From Enoplosus armatus (taxonomy: Eukaryota > Chordata > Actinopteri > Centrarchiformes > Enoplosidae), in NCBI RefSeq assembly GCF_043641665.1, contig NC_092182.1, forward strand, positions 26,979,320 to 27,043,319: 64,000 nt of DNA, in the 5' to 3' direction. Position numbers and translations under genes: made by a program. Each line of letters begins with the position of its first letter. The first letter of the stretch is position 1. Below, one piece after another: positions 48,580-60,635 of the stretch. The notes beneath the pieces are model-generated. The model worked only from the letters and a program-made list of their open reading frames with translations. It was not told the DNA's origin and did no database searches.

Positions 48580-48950
48580 TGGTGGAAAGTACAGTTACTC
48601 AAGTACAGTACTAGTAAAATGTTTAGGTATGTTGAGTATTTCCATGTTAATTTGTACTTCTACTTCACTACTTTTCAGCGGGAAATATTGTACTTTACAC
48701 TGCGTATATTTTAAAGCTTTAGTTACTGGTTACTTTGCAGGTTCAGATTATTAAAACGAAACATAATTAACAACAGATTCTGATGTATCGTCACAGATTA
48801 AAGAACAGCAGTATGTGAAGTATTAAAATCTGTCCCATCTGCAACATTTTGAATGTAGGAATTCTACTAGTAACAGAGTATTTCTACTCTTTGGTATTGT
48901 TACTTTTATTTGAGTAATAGATCTGAGTACCTCTCTACCTCCGCTGTACA
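48580..48950 (+). repeat. Repeat C copy with a short tandem end
   Basis: From CAGTGGTGGAAAGTACAGTT through CGGGAAATATTGTACTTTAC to TTTGAGTAATAGATCTGAGT. A TACACACAG unit is then tandemly repeated at 48952-48983. Confidence 0.75.
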
Positions 48951-49087
48951 GTACACACAGTACACACAGTACACACAGTACACATGCACTCACACTTAAA
49001 TTTCCTTTCATGTCTGTAATCGATATACGACTCTGCTGGTTATGAACATTTACGTAAGCATGTAAAACAAATACAAATACAAAGAGC

Positions 49088-49091
<4 letters not shown>

Positions 49092-49130
<39 letters not shown>

Positions 49131-49369
49131 ACAACATGTCTTTGTCTCGGGTTTTTCCAGATTTCTTTTATCTTTTATCCGTGTGTGTGTGATCTGTTCT
49201 TATCTCTTCTTTGTTACTTCATCCTCTGGTGAAAAGATATTTGAAAGAGCAGAAAATCCCCACATTATGTGCCGGTGGCAATTTAATTAAAATATGTATA
49301 TACTGTAGATCTGTATCACTGGATAGCTGACATGCATTTCATTCCACACACACACACACACACACACAT
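49092..49369. repeat. (CA)n microsatellites
   Basis: (CA)n at 49092-49128 and 49346-49368. A nearby GTCCCAAACCTTTTGGTTAT (49417) resembles one end of the nested element found inside repeat C at 37.1 kb. Confidence 0.9.
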
Positions 49370-49994
49370 AAACAGGTATTCATGATTGTGAGTTATAGAT
49401 GTAGGTTAGTTAGAGGTCCCAAACCTTTTGGTTATCGTGACCCTTTAAAACCATTTTCTTGTTTTGTAATAATAATGATAATAATAATAACAATAATAAT
49501 TTTAGAGGCCTGAAGAGTTAAAATGATTCAGTAATTTGCAAGTGAAAATAGCAAACATCAGTAAAGTCTTTCTGCCCTGTTAATTATCTCAGGATTCTGC
49601 ATTTAATCCAGATTTTACTTTATTAATCGCATTAGGATATTTATATATATATTTTCACTATATTAAGGACACATCTTCTTCCTTGTGTTGTTTCTTTTTT
49701 TATTTCTTTTTTATTCAACTCCATTAACATTTTAATAGAGATAACATCTTGCGGACATGGTGGGGGCCCCAACCCATCATGTTGGGAAAATATAAATACA
49801 ATATAAATAGATAAATAAACATCAACATTTTGCATTAAAATTTGTCCTTGAAGTATTCTACAAAGTAAATTAGGGTTACGGTCAGTTTTAATTCAGACTC
49901 ACTAGAAGTCACTATAGGAGTTTATATGTATGCGAGTGGTTTATTAAAGATCATCATCATAAAGTATCACAAAAAGTTGGCTGAATAATGTCAC

Positions 49995-50115
49995 TATAAA
50001 ATACAAATTTGAGGTACTTGTATGTAACTTGAGTGTCTTCTTTTCATGCCACTTTATACTTCTACTCTAGAAGCACTACTGCACTACAATATTTTGCCCG
50101 CTTGAGGTACTCGGT
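49995..50115 (+). repeat. Repeat C fragment
   Basis: AAATTTGAGGTACTTGTATG, ACTTTATACTTCTACTCTAG and CACTACTGCACTAC are the 5' part of repeat C. Confidence 0.6.
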
Positions 50116-50954
50116 ACTCGGGCAACAGGAGAGTTTATTTCATCAAGATGTTCACGGAGAGAGAAAACATCGATGATGCAACGCAAATGAAAATGAAAAC
50201 GGGAAAACAGAGTAATGTTGTTGTTTCCAGAGATGAACTCCGCAGAGTGAAATCATGTGGAAACGGAATGTCAGAGAGTAGGAGGGGGAGACTGCGAGAG
50301 AGGGAGGAAAGACGGAGAGAGAGAAAGGAACTTTTACCGGAAGATGTCGTCACTCGAAGAATTTCCATGAAGCAGCACAAAAGCCCCGCAGGCAACCGGC
50401 TTCCCTTCACCGGAAACCGAACATGCTGAACACGAAATGAACACGACTTAATGCAGATATCAAAATATTCCTGGTGGGAATGAAGACTGTTTGTCGTTTT
50501 AATAGAGTATATTTTTATACTAGTAAAAATAGTCTAGTCTAGAGACTAGTCATACTTTATACATAATATTTGGATTTATGTAGTGTTGAAAAAAATCCTA
50601 GAATAGGATATTTTAGCATACATGATATGGCCAAAAGTACAAAAAATGATTAAAAACCATTGTTTAACAGAAGTTTATCCTTCTCTGGTGGGAAAACCAT
50701 CATCTTTATTCACAGTCTGGTAGGGCACCACACACCGCGGCAGATAAGATAAGCCCCTGTGGCTTATTGGCAAATGGCATGTTATAAAACGACCCATTAT
50801 TAGCTTTGTCATAATGTCATTAATGAAGACAAACAATAGCAGATGTTGGTTGCTTTTCTGATATAAACTATTGATTCTTGTGCGTCATACTTATCTATCA
50901 AAAGATGATACTAAGCCTGCTGTTTATACTTTTTAAAAAGAATACTGAAACCAT

Positions 50955-51006
50955 AGACAGACAGACAGATAGAGAGACAGACAGATAGATAGAGAGACAG
51001 ACAGAC

Positions 51007-51040
<34 letters not shown>

Positions 51041-51060
51041 TTTATTAATCCCAAAGGGAC
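50955..51060. repeat. (GATA)n/(GACA)n microsatellite with LINE-tail motif
   Basis: GACA and GATA units run to 51040 and join TTTATTAATCCCAAAGGGAC. A TTTATTGATCCC-type motif next to GATA repeats is a frequent 3' end of fish retroelements, so this probably marks an old insertion. Confidence 0.75.
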
Positions 51061-51429
51061 ATCGCAGTCAGGTCACATAAATTACAAAAAACAAATGAGA
51101 TAGGGAAGAAACAAATACAATTTAAAAGCTAAAAATGTACACAATAACTAAAATAAACATAAACAACTTTAATACATTGACTACACACTGCACAATGATA
51201 GTGCTCCCATATGTAATAATTATCAGAACAAAACAGCATTTTATATATTCACAACTGTGTATCATATCATGCCCACATGTCTTTTGCCCAAATATATATA
51301 ATGAACAACATGCTAAATAGCATTTAAAGGCTGATATTGGTGACAATCATTGCACATCCGTAAACGGGATTATGCTCTTATTTTGAAGCATCCGCCGGTG
51401 TTTTCTTCGCTACATCCGGGTAACTTGAC

Positions 51430-51581
51430 GCACTGGGCGGGCAGGGGGCGGAGCCAACCTGTTGAATGTGACGGATTTTTACCGTAAATTATGGAGACGG
51501 TAAGGAGAAGGTCGACGTCACTGCTCGTCGCTGATTGGAGGAGAGTTGGGGGAGAGTTAGCGCGTCCGAAATATAGAGCAG
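51430..51581 (+). promoter_or_regulatory. GC-rich promoter of the signal-peptide gene
   Basis: A locally GC- and CpG-rich segment carries a GC box (GGGGGCGGAGCC, 51444-51455), a CRE half-like ACGTCA (51515-51520) and an inverted CCAAT box (ATTGG, 51534-51538). It sits directly upstream of a leader and first coding exon at 51829. This arrangement suits a TATA-less vertebrate promoter with initiation around 51540-51580. The start site is inferred. Confidence 0.45.
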
Positions 51582-51785
51582 ATGAATCCAAGTAGCGGCA
51601 GTGAAGTCGACCAGACTACGGAGAGAAAAGACAGGGGAGAGACGGTGAAGGTGACAAGGTGGACCGTTTCTCTACAGCTTTGTTGGACTATATCGGGACA
51701 CAAAAACTACTGCGAAGCAACTGTACCTGAAGAACTCGGTTTAGATTTAAACCTCTGTAAAGCTAACATTTTTTTACTCTTTTAG
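51582..51785 (+). CDS. Possible upstream ORF in the leader of the signal-peptide gene
   Basis: A 67-codon frame begins at 51582 (MNPSSG) and stops 43 nt before the ATG at 51829, in a different frame. It has no recognisable domain and could be a translation-damping uORF if transcription starts upstream of 51582. Equally it may be chance in a leader; no acceptor or donor would fuse it to the main frame. Confidence 0.2.
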   Translation: MNPSSGSEVDQTTERKDRGETVKVTRWTVSLQLCWTISGHKNYCEATVPEELGLDLNLCKANIFLLF

Positions 51786-51828
51786 ACTCTTTTTTTTTTA
51801 AACTTTAACGCTACCTAAAAGGACGACC

Positions 51829-51882
51829 ATGCTCACCCTCTGGCTCGTGTTGATTCTATCTGCCTCCGTGTTTTCAGAGTCG
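51829..51882 (+). CDS. First coding exon of a secreted or membrane protein (partial gene)
   Basis: ATG at 51829 opens 18 codons, MLTLWLVLILSASVFSES, a typical signal peptide with a hydrophobic core, ending exactly at a strong donor (TCG|GTAAGTTG) in phase 0. It follows a GC-rich promoter and precedes more than 12 kb with no convincing next exon, so the first intron probably extends beyond the window. The signal peptide alone does not identify the family. A short first exon coding only the signal peptide plus a very long intron is common among cell-surface receptors and adhesion proteins, but that is inference. Confidence 0.6.
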
Positions 51883-52162
51883 GTAAGTTGTTTTACTAAA
51901 CGTCTCTAATAACGAGCTAAAATACACGTTTGAAAACCTTATTTTTTCCTCGGTCAGACTGGCTAGCTAAAAGTACGCCACTAGTGTACCTTGTGAGGAC
52001 TCAGGTAGCTGTGACTACACTTGAACTGTTTCCAGTAACGTTTTAATGATTTATTTTAATGTCAGACGGACACAGAACACGTTTGGTATTGTATAAAGTT
52101 GATTAGGTAGAAAGTCCACAGAGCCTCAGTGTTGTTAGCCTGCTAGCCTCATTGCTAGAGTC

Positions 52163-52164
<2 letters not shown>

Positions 52165-52194
<30 letters not shown>
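52165..52194. repeat. (TG)n microsatellite
   Basis: Pure TG dinucleotides 280 bp after the first exon of the signal-peptide gene. Confidence 0.95.
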
Positions 52195-52195
<1 letters not shown>

Positions 52196-55100
52196 GGGGG
52201 AGAGGGACACACACAGGCAACTACAGCCTGCTGCTATTATTCCGTATGGGGCCCGGATGGGGGGGAAGCTGGGAAGTCACTCAAGTCACTTTTCCTGCCT
52301 CTGATGGGCTAGTCACTGGGACATTTGGGCTACTCTTTTTACATGAAGGACTCTTTTTGATCAATCAGCCAAAGAAAGTTGCCCCCCCCCTCCATCCCCT
52401 ATTAAAGAAATACACTCAAACCACAACACATGGAGATCTACACTGTTTAGTGTCTTTTTCCACCAGGTTGTTGTTTCTGGATATGATTTGAAGGGACTTA
52501 ACACTCGTGAAAGACGAGACTTATTGTTCTCTTGGCATCTAAACTAATGGTGAAATGTTGGTGTTACACATTTTTCGGTGGCTGTCCCACCAAAGGTCCT
52601 TCTTTGGAAACCACTGACACGTTAAATAGTGTCTGTGTTGTTAAGAAGCTGAACGCTGACTTCATGCCAAAACAATAAGACTGGAGGTTTTCCATGTTTG
52701 ATAAGTTATGTGCTGTCATCTCCTGATTTTTTCTTTTGCATTGTGAAACATTAAACTCCTGTTTGCATGGACTTTTCAATATTATGGCACATCTGTTCTG
52801 TTCTCCAGCATTTTCTGATGCATATAGTCAGACTGTTGTCCCGTATATTATTGACACCTTTATTCTACTGCCACCCAAGCTCAGTTTCTTCATTAACTAT
52901 TCATGAAATGTGTTAATCAAACACCTTTGACCCCCTCCTGCTCTACCCAAACAATTGCCTTGTGATGATAGTATATGTGTGTTAGAATAACAGTGTCCCG
53001 TGTGAATGGGGAGAGATGATTATCATATATATTGGTCTGATATATCTTACCTATCCATGCAGTAACGGAAAGCTTTTGGTCAGCAGCTCTACTTTGTACC
53101 TTTTCATGTAGACTGGTTATTGTACGTGTGGGTGTGAATTAGTGCCCATACATTTATATTATGTTTTTGTTCACGTTGATCAAAGGGGTCTTACCATTGT
53201 TTGGTTTAGTTTGTGAACTTGCATCTCTTTATTTCTGTTTTCTGCTCCTTCGCGTGGCTGTCCTGTCATTCATGTTCCACCTCATATTCTACAGCTTTTG
53301 AATACTAATTTCTAATTGTGTTTACTGGAGTGCAGGTACAGGCTGTCTGGATGCCACCCACACACAAACACATGCACCCTGCCCCCCCCTCCCCAGTTAG
53401 CCCAGTTGGTCAGCACAAATGGTGTGAAAGGGTGGATAGCAGTAATGAATGCTTGACATATATATGTTGTACTTCTGTGTAGTCTGCTTTAGAAATATGT
53501 TCAAAGATATGAATGTCACACTGTGCCCGGCTCCACACGGGAAATTTCAATGTGTAGATGTGTCAGAGACGCTCTGCTCGGGACACTAATCCCGGGTTGA
53601 TGGTCTGAACCTGGTCTGCCTTCAGGCTACTTGTCTCCACCAGCACGTTGCTGTCTTGAGCTAGTGACTCCCAGCGAATCGCACACCGTTGGTCTGATCC
53701 ACCTCGCCTTTACAATCTGTTACATTCCTCAAAGCCATGCCCTAGCTTCTGCTTGCTCACTCTGCCTCATCGTGTTGTTGCCCCCCCCCCACTCCCTCTT
53801 CTTCTTTTTTTGATTTCCCCTCTGGAATGTGACCTTTGGTGACCTTGACCGGCCCTCTCAGGGATTTTGCACACTTGGAGGGGTCTCAATAGGGCCCTGG
53901 GGCCTTTTCATAAGGGACACTTCTGTCCTCTAGCTTTGCGTGGATACACCTACAGTTTTCCCACCAAAATATGCTCTGTTTCTAGTGTTTTTGCTCCTTA
54001 AATGAGTTGTTACTCTCCAGATTTCAGCTTCTCTTTCTTTAGTCCTCATTCAGTCCGTCTCCCCGCCTGTTCCCACTGTCCCTTGCTCTCTCTGTGATCA
54101 ATTGTCATTCCTAGGTAGGCCTCGGCGGCTTTCCTCTCTTTTCTTCCTCTTTTTTTGCTGCACTTTCCTTTGATGGATACTTAGCCTCTGAGCTATGACA
54201 ATCCTTCCCTCCACCTCCCTCCTTCCTTCCAGCCTTTTATTCTCTCTACCCACTGGGGTCATTATTGGTATGTGGGTTTGGCGTTCCCAGCTAATCGATA
54301 ACAATGTTCTGCGACCTGACAATAGAGGCTATGGGCTTTTTGGGAGCCACAGGCATGATTGGAATGTTTTTATCAATGGACTGAGTTGTCTTTCTTATCA
54401 ACTGGACGCCAGGAGACTTATAATTTTCTAATTCTGGGAAGTCATTGCTTCATTTCGTTTTTTTAAGTCAAGCATTTTGATGTCTGTCTATGCTTAGCTG
54501 TGGCCTCGTGTGCAGCTTTATCAGTTTGTCCAAGATAGACCGGCCAAACAAACCCTGTTCTTCATGCCTCTTTCCATTCACCTCAGCATTTTCTGCCCAT
54601 GTGTGGGAACACAAGTCACTACAAGTCCCTCATGATAAAGTATTGGGTGAAGGTGAAAGATAAGAGTAGCTGTTTGTTTTTTGTGTCTTACATTGGAAGA
54701 GGAATCATTTTTTTTTTAGACCTTTTTGTGGTTTTCGTTTCAATTAGCAATGGCGAGTCACCTTAATTTACCAAATGTGCTGGTGATGGCAACTGTGGTT
54801 GTTAATCAGGGTAAAAAAAATCCTCTTTGCCCCGGAGTTAATCCATGTTGCACCACCAAACCTCAGCTTGTTGCCTTTGAGCCTCTGGGCTGAGTCCATT
54901 TGTTATATCTTGTTGGAATGTCACTGGTTTTGCATTTAGCTCCCAATCATTTGCACGAGAATGAGCCAGGTTTTTTTTTTTTTTGTCTCTTTTGCATGAT
55001 GGGGTGCACTGAATGCCTGTGCGGTGAAAAGAACGCAGGGAAGGAGGGAGGAAAGAGGGAGCATGATAAATAGTATCACTAGGATGTAATAATGGTTCCT

Positions 55101-55371
55101 GCATTGCTGTCCGCTGGTCTATAAAATCCCTTTGGGCCGAGGAATGTTGGCACAGAGAGAGAGGAGGTTTTTGTCCTTCCTGTCCATGATGGAGAGCAGT
55201 CGAGGATCTGATTCCCCCCTCCCTCCACCTCCTTTCAACCAATACATATTCTGCCAGTTGTAACGGGAACTATATGAATACATTTAGGGCAGAAGTTGAC
55301 CATAAGAACCCCTGAAGCCCCTTTCTCTTTGAACATAGTCTGGACCCTCGACAGCAGGGCACAAGTATAAA

Positions 55372-55665
55372 AGGCTGCAACTAACAGTTATTGTCATTGT
55401 TGATTTAATCTGATGATGTTTTTTCCCCAGATGGAAATCTCTTGATGTCTTAGAGTTGCTTGTTTTGTCTGACCAACTGCCCAACACCTAAAGATATTTT
55501 AGTTTATTTCTTTCTTTGTTTATAATATTTGATAAAGAAAAGCAGCAAATTCTCATGTTTAAGAAGCTGGAACCGTCCAAAGTTTGGTATTTTTGCTGGA
55601 AAAATGAGACTATTAACCGATAGGGTTAGGGTTAGAAAATAGTTGATGGCTGATCAAATTTAAAA
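55372..55665 (+). mobile_element. Short non-autonomous element, copy 2
   Basis: Starts AAGGCTGCAACTAACAGTTA and contains CTTGTTTTGTCTGACCAACT, AAGAAAAGCAGCAAATTCTC and TTTAAGAAGCTGGAACCGTC, in the order of the full-length teleost element. Two TTAGGG units inside are chance. Confidence 0.7.
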
Positions 55666-56621
55666 ATGTGCTGCTGGTCAATGTGTTTTTGTTATGACGG
55701 TTAAAATGTGTTTATATATAAATAAAATAAATTGACCAACAGCACATTCTTATTTGCGTCTACAGCCTGGGAAACGTGCAGCTTAACACGCCACTTTTCT
55801 TCACCGCCTCCTCCCCGTTCTTGAAAAGAAAAGCTGTTGTGGCTTTGTGGTGAACTAGTAAAAATATAGAGGGCCACGGCAGAACATGGAATATGAGCCT
55901 TGCTGTGTTTCCATTGGGAAATGTATCAGTGAGCCTGGAGGGGGGGCCGTTTGATGTCGGTCCTGCAGCCCCTGCCTCTGCTGTCCCAGGACACCCTGTC
56001 ATACTCTGACAGATGGTTGTTCCAGGCCTGAAGCCAGACTGTTAGCAACTCTCAACGCTGATGCACTCAGTGCTTTTTTCCCCCCCAAGCAGAACAGATG
56101 TATCTGACTAAAATTGGAGGGAGTGTGCTTGAAATGTAATAATCAGAATGCTCCACCCCTGGGCTGGGCCACGAAATCAGATATCCCAGTGATGTTGACT
56201 TAATATCTCTGTAATGTGATTACATAATATTTGCAATATTTTAGGGATGTTTATTAAGACTTGGGAGAAATAGTATTGCGTTTGTTGTGAATTTTGAACT
56301 GTATGGTTAGGTTAGTATGGTCTGCTGCTGAGGCCTTCTAGCCTTTTATTTACTAGTGACATTTAATCTTAATTAGGCCAGTTTTATTGTGATTTGATGG
56401 TAAACCCGCACTGTGTTCGGTAGACTTCTTGTGGTGTTCACTGGAAATTTACTTCCCGCAAACAAAACTAAATTGACCTAATTTCTTTAAAAGACTTCTT
56501 ATGCCATTTACAGAAACACACACACACACCAGAGATGTGCTGTTGGGTGGTATGAGGGCTTCCCCTTGTTCAGACATCCTTCCTGACAAATGTGTCTCAA
56601 TAATACAGTACGTCTTTGATG

Positions 56622-56623
<2 letters not shown>

Positions 56624-56667
<44 letters not shown>
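56624..56667. repeat. (TG)n microsatellite
   Basis: Pure TG dinucleotides. Confidence 0.95.
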
Positions 56668-56668
<1 letters not shown>

Positions 56669-57394
56669 AGTAATAATGTGTGTGAATGTGCCCCTGTGTC
56701 ACATTGTGTATCTGCTCTTTATTTATCACAGTGTGTGAGGTCTACCTCTCTGCCTTAGACCACCAGTGGCTCACTCAGCCAGCCCATGTGGGCACCACAG
56801 TCACTAAACCTATTGTCAACATTAGAGGCCGCCATGTCCGCATAACTATTATACTACTAGCTATGATAAACCTGTGTGTGTGTGTGTGTGCGCCACTTGG
56901 ACAGAAATGTGTAAACTTTAAGTAAGGAGAAGGGAAAATGGCAAAGCTGATGCTGTTTTTCCCACTCAGGCAGTGCTCCCACTCACACTCCCACTGCCTG
57001 TGAGAAAAGATTACAGGGAGGTGTGTAAAATATCCACAGTATATGAATATACTTGGTTCATATCAGTGTGAGGGTGGGGTTGCAAGAAGCAGCTCTACGG
57101 CCCGCTTTAAACCACTTCCCTGCAGGATATCGCAGCAGCCTGAACCTTGAACCTAGAAGAACCATAACAGCACTCCTCGGTGGCTTGGCCAGAGCTCATA
57201 ATTGTGTCTCTCTGTGCATAGAGCGGCTGGGCTCCATTGTAGAGAAGAGAGGAATGTGGTGGCTGACTGTGTATCCAAGGTCTTGGCTACTTAGCTGACC
57301 CACACGGAGAGACACATTCCTCAGTCTGCAATAGCAGCACACACAGCTTCATACAGCCTACCACAGATACAAACTGGCTAATCTGTTTTTATCT

Positions 57395-57582
57395 CTTTTT
57401 AAAGGAATACATTTTGAGAAAGAAGAGAAGATTGATACCTCTCTCATGGCTGTACATTAAACAAAAAGCTACAGCCAGTAGATGGTTCCATTCTTTATGC
57501 TGAGCTAAGCTACCTGGCTGTAGCTTCATGTTTACTGCACAGACATTAGTGGTATCAATCTTCTTCATTCAAACTTCATTTG
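57395..57582 (+). repeat. Repeat A fragment
   Basis: AAAGGAATACATTTTGAGAA, CTCTCATGGCTGTACATTAA and ATTCTTTATGCTGAGCTAAG belong to repeat A. It abuts the 5' end of the truncated LINE. Confidence 0.6.
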
Positions 57583-58566
57583 AATAGGCCTCCACCATCA
57601 TCCCCGTCCCCCAAAAACCAGGGCCCACAGGATTAAATGACTACAGACCCGTCGCCCTGACCTCTGTGGTCATGAAATCATTTGAACGCCTGGTCTTGTC
57701 CCACCTCAAATCCATCACAGACTCTCTGCTGGACCCCCTGCAGTTCGCCTACAGAGCCAACAGGTCTGTAGACGACGCCGTCAACTTGGCCCTACACTTC
57801 ATCCTCCAGCACCTGGACTCCGCAGGATCCTACGCCAGGATCCTGTTTGTGGACTTCAGCTCTGCCTTCAACACGATCGTCCCGGCTCTTCTTCAGGACA
57901 AGCTCTCCCAGCTGAACGTGCCTGACCCCCCCCTGCAGGTGGATCACAGATTTCCTGTCTGACAGGAAGCAGCACGTGAAGCTGGGGAAACACGTCTCAG
58001 ACTCGCGGACGATCAGCACCGGCTCCCCTCAAGGCTGCGTTCTTTCTCCACTACTCTTCTCCCTGTACACCAACAGCTGCACCTCCAGTCACCAGTCCGT
58101 CAAGCTCCTGAAGTTCGCGGACGACACCACCCTCATCGGACTCATCTCTGGAGAGGATGAGTCTGCCTACAGGTGGGAGATTGACCACCTGGTGACCTGG
58201 TGCAACAGCAACAACCTGGAGCTTAACGCTTCAAAGACAGTGGAGATGGTTGTTGACTTTAGGAAGAGCGCAGCCCCACCCGCCCCCATCAACCTCTGTG
58301 ACTCTCCAGTGGACACTGTGGAGTCCTTCCGTTTCCTGGGCTCCATCATCAGCCAGGACCTCCGGTGGGAGCTGGACATCAGCTCCCTCATCAAGAAAGC
58401 CCAACAGAGGATGTACTTCCTGAGGCAGCTGAGGAAGTTTAACCTGCCACAAACAATGCTGGTTCACTTCTACACCGCCATCATAGAGTCCATCCTCACC
58501 TCCTCCATCACAGTCTGGTACGCTGCTGCCTCCACCAAGAACAGATGCAGACTGCAGCGGTCCTAG
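57583..58566 (+). pseudogene. Truncated, frameshifted LINE reverse transcriptase (CR1/L2 superfamily)
   Basis: The reading begins mid-protein (IIPVPK, then NDYRPVALTSVVMKSFERLV) and contains RT motif A (FVDFSSAFNT, near 57850), the TGSPQGCVLSPLLF block (near 58020) and the catalytic box FADD at 58114-58125. Frame changes by one base at an eight-C run (57926-57933), splitting the frame into 57666-57962 and 57976-58566. The endonuclease, ORF1 and the C-terminal end are missing; the copy stops at a short-element boundary at 58565. The sequence resembles fish Rex1/Maui-type CR1/L2 elements. It is dead in place but relatively little decayed, which suggests fairly recent insertion. Confidence 0.85.
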
Positions 58567-58715
58567 AGCTGCAGCTAACAATTATTTCCATTATAAACGA
58601 ATCTCCAGACAATCTTAATTGTCCGACAAACAGTCTGAATCCCAAAGATACAGTTTATTATCATACAGGATCAAGAAAAGCAGCACCTCCTCACATTTGA
58701 GGAGCTGACAGTTCG
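58565..58715 (+). mobile_element. Short non-autonomous element, copy 3
   Basis: Starts AGAGCTGCAGCTAACAATTA exactly where the LINE coding sequence breaks off, with TTGTCCGACAAACAGTCTGA and AAGAAAAGCAGCACCTCCTC. Either it inserted into the LINE or both ended there. Confidence 0.65.
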
Positions 58716-58739
58716 CAGCCGCTGCCTCAGCAGGTTAAT

Positions 58740-59850
58740 CAGTACCAGAGATGAATGCCAAACAAGTTTCTTTCCATGAAAGTTTTGTCTCTGATGCTTG
58801 TTATTCATAATGTGACTCGTCCTATGTCCCATGAGTCAGGCCGACTCATGCATTAATATGTGCTGGATGGAGTTGAAGATTATCCGGCAACATAAAGAGA
58901 TCCCTTAATCGAGTGGGATTAAACATTGCTGTTGCGTTAATCAATGTCAGAAGAAAATGTAATTGGATTTGAGCTGTAATTTAAAGTAACATGAGACTTG
59001 TTCACAGTGTGTCTGGCATCTGTCTTAATTTAGGAAATGTTCTGAATAATTGGCAAACTAACAAAGGCCCTTTTTATATTTTCAAATGACGCTAAAGTGA
59101 AGGTTGCTTACTGGTATTATGAACTGGAAATTGGACCGATCCACCGCAATGAAGGATAAAGGGTCAATTTAAGCATCTCCTTTTGGAAATGAATTGGAGT
59201 CTTTGTGACTGATCTTCCACTGTGAATGAAGAGGCATTTTCACGTGTCCAAAAACACTTTAAAAGTATAAATACGTCAGTTGTTACTGGCATGATTCATA
59301 TTCATGCTTCAGGATTTCATGCTTTTATCAAACACTGAGTTGATTTGTCTTTAGATGGATATTTCCTGTTTTCCGGCCTTTTTCTTATTATTTCCTGCCA
59401 TTTAAAGCCTCAAGCCGATCTTTCAGCTGATAACTCCCCAGTAGCTTACATTTAGTCTATTGGGCTGTAATGTCTTTGATCCAAGGCAGCGATATGCTCG
59501 CCTGAGGGAGTGACATCAAAGAGCTGGAAGAGTAGGCAAGACATTGGAGAGGCATGGCTTCTGTAAGAGTTTGACTCGCTGCAGGCGTTTGGCTTATTTG
59601 TCCATCAGTCATGGATTTGGTAATAACGGGGGAATCATCCGATTGACATGGCAGGATGGCTTCATCGGTGGGAGGAAGTGGCCAATAAAGGCCATTACGA
59701 TAAGACCGGGGACGTTCCCTCAGGAGGGGCTCATCAAAACTCAATTAGGCTTATCAGTGGAGACTGAATCAACACTGTCTGCTGCACAGCTGGCCTGTCT
59801 GTACAGCTTCTGTCTTATCTCCAACAGTCAGGAAAGGAGCTGAGTCAAAT
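58740..59850. other. Two conserved-looking non-coding blocks (58.74-59.20 and 59.40-59.85 kb)
   Basis: Unlike the repeat-laden surroundings, these blocks are high-complexity and free of recognised repeats. The first is rich in TTAAT/TAAT words. They could be intronic enhancers of the signal-peptide gene. Conservation is a visual guess; no exon is supported. Confidence 0.2.
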
Positions 59851-60509
59851 AGAAAAGTGGTCCAGGTCACTGCCAAAGTTGAATGCAGCAATATTACTCA
59901 CTTTACTGAGTAATATTTGTCTTTGTGATGAAAACAACAGCCCTGATTGACTCAACACGCAGCTGAGTTCATGGTGATTATAGATGTGTATAGTCCTGTG
60001 CGTTGTGAGGATCAGGGCTGCTGTGACTCTTCTGTGTGCCATGTTGCCATAGAGTCTCACATGGTGCTGGTAGGTGGAAATACTGCTATAGATAGACCGG
60101 GCGTAGGTAGAAGGAATCTAGAGCTCGGCTGTCAGAGCAAAAGTGCAAAGGTAGGTGTGTGTTTGTGTGTGTTTGAGTTCCAGAGAAGTTTCGTTTCAGG
60201 TGTTTCAAAGTACAAATGAGGCCTATAATGGAAATAGTCAGTCGGCTGTTTTCCGGCCTTGTGAAGGACTGTATGTAGGAGCAGCAGTCGAGCTCTGAAT
60301 AAAACACAAACTTGCTGAAATGGATCATCTTCATGGTTTTAACAAAGTAAGGATACCATAAACTCAGAGCGTTGGACTCCTGACGTGAATCTGTGAAGGT
60401 CCATCTCCTTCAGCAGAGTTACGTCAGGGGTCAGAAGTGCATCTTACAAGCAGATCGGGCGACACAATACATGGTTCAAATCCTGCTGGTTCAAGTATCC
60501 CCCAGCAGC

Positions 60510-60635
60510 AGGAGGCGGGGGGGGGGGTTGGAAAACGGGATGGGAAATGGAGAGAGAGAGAGAAATATGGAGAGGCAAAGGGAAAGAGGAAAGGAGGTGG
60601 CAGAGACGAGGAATGAGGGAGGGAAGGGAGGTTAA
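60510..60635. repeat. Purine-rich low-complexity tract
   Basis: A G run (about 60518-60527) is followed by GGGA/GAGA-rich sequence to 60635. It keeps several frames open without coding meaning. Confidence 0.7.

Noticed and set aside
50148..50429. Arg/Glu-rich 93-codon frame
   Set aside because: Purine-rich low-complexity DNA opens frames on both strands; no start context, splice partners or domain.
60385..60485. tRNA-like boxes (GAGCGTTGGACTCC, GGTTCAAATCC)
   Set aside because: Spacing and stems do not form a tRNA, and similarity to a SINE head is too weak to annotate.
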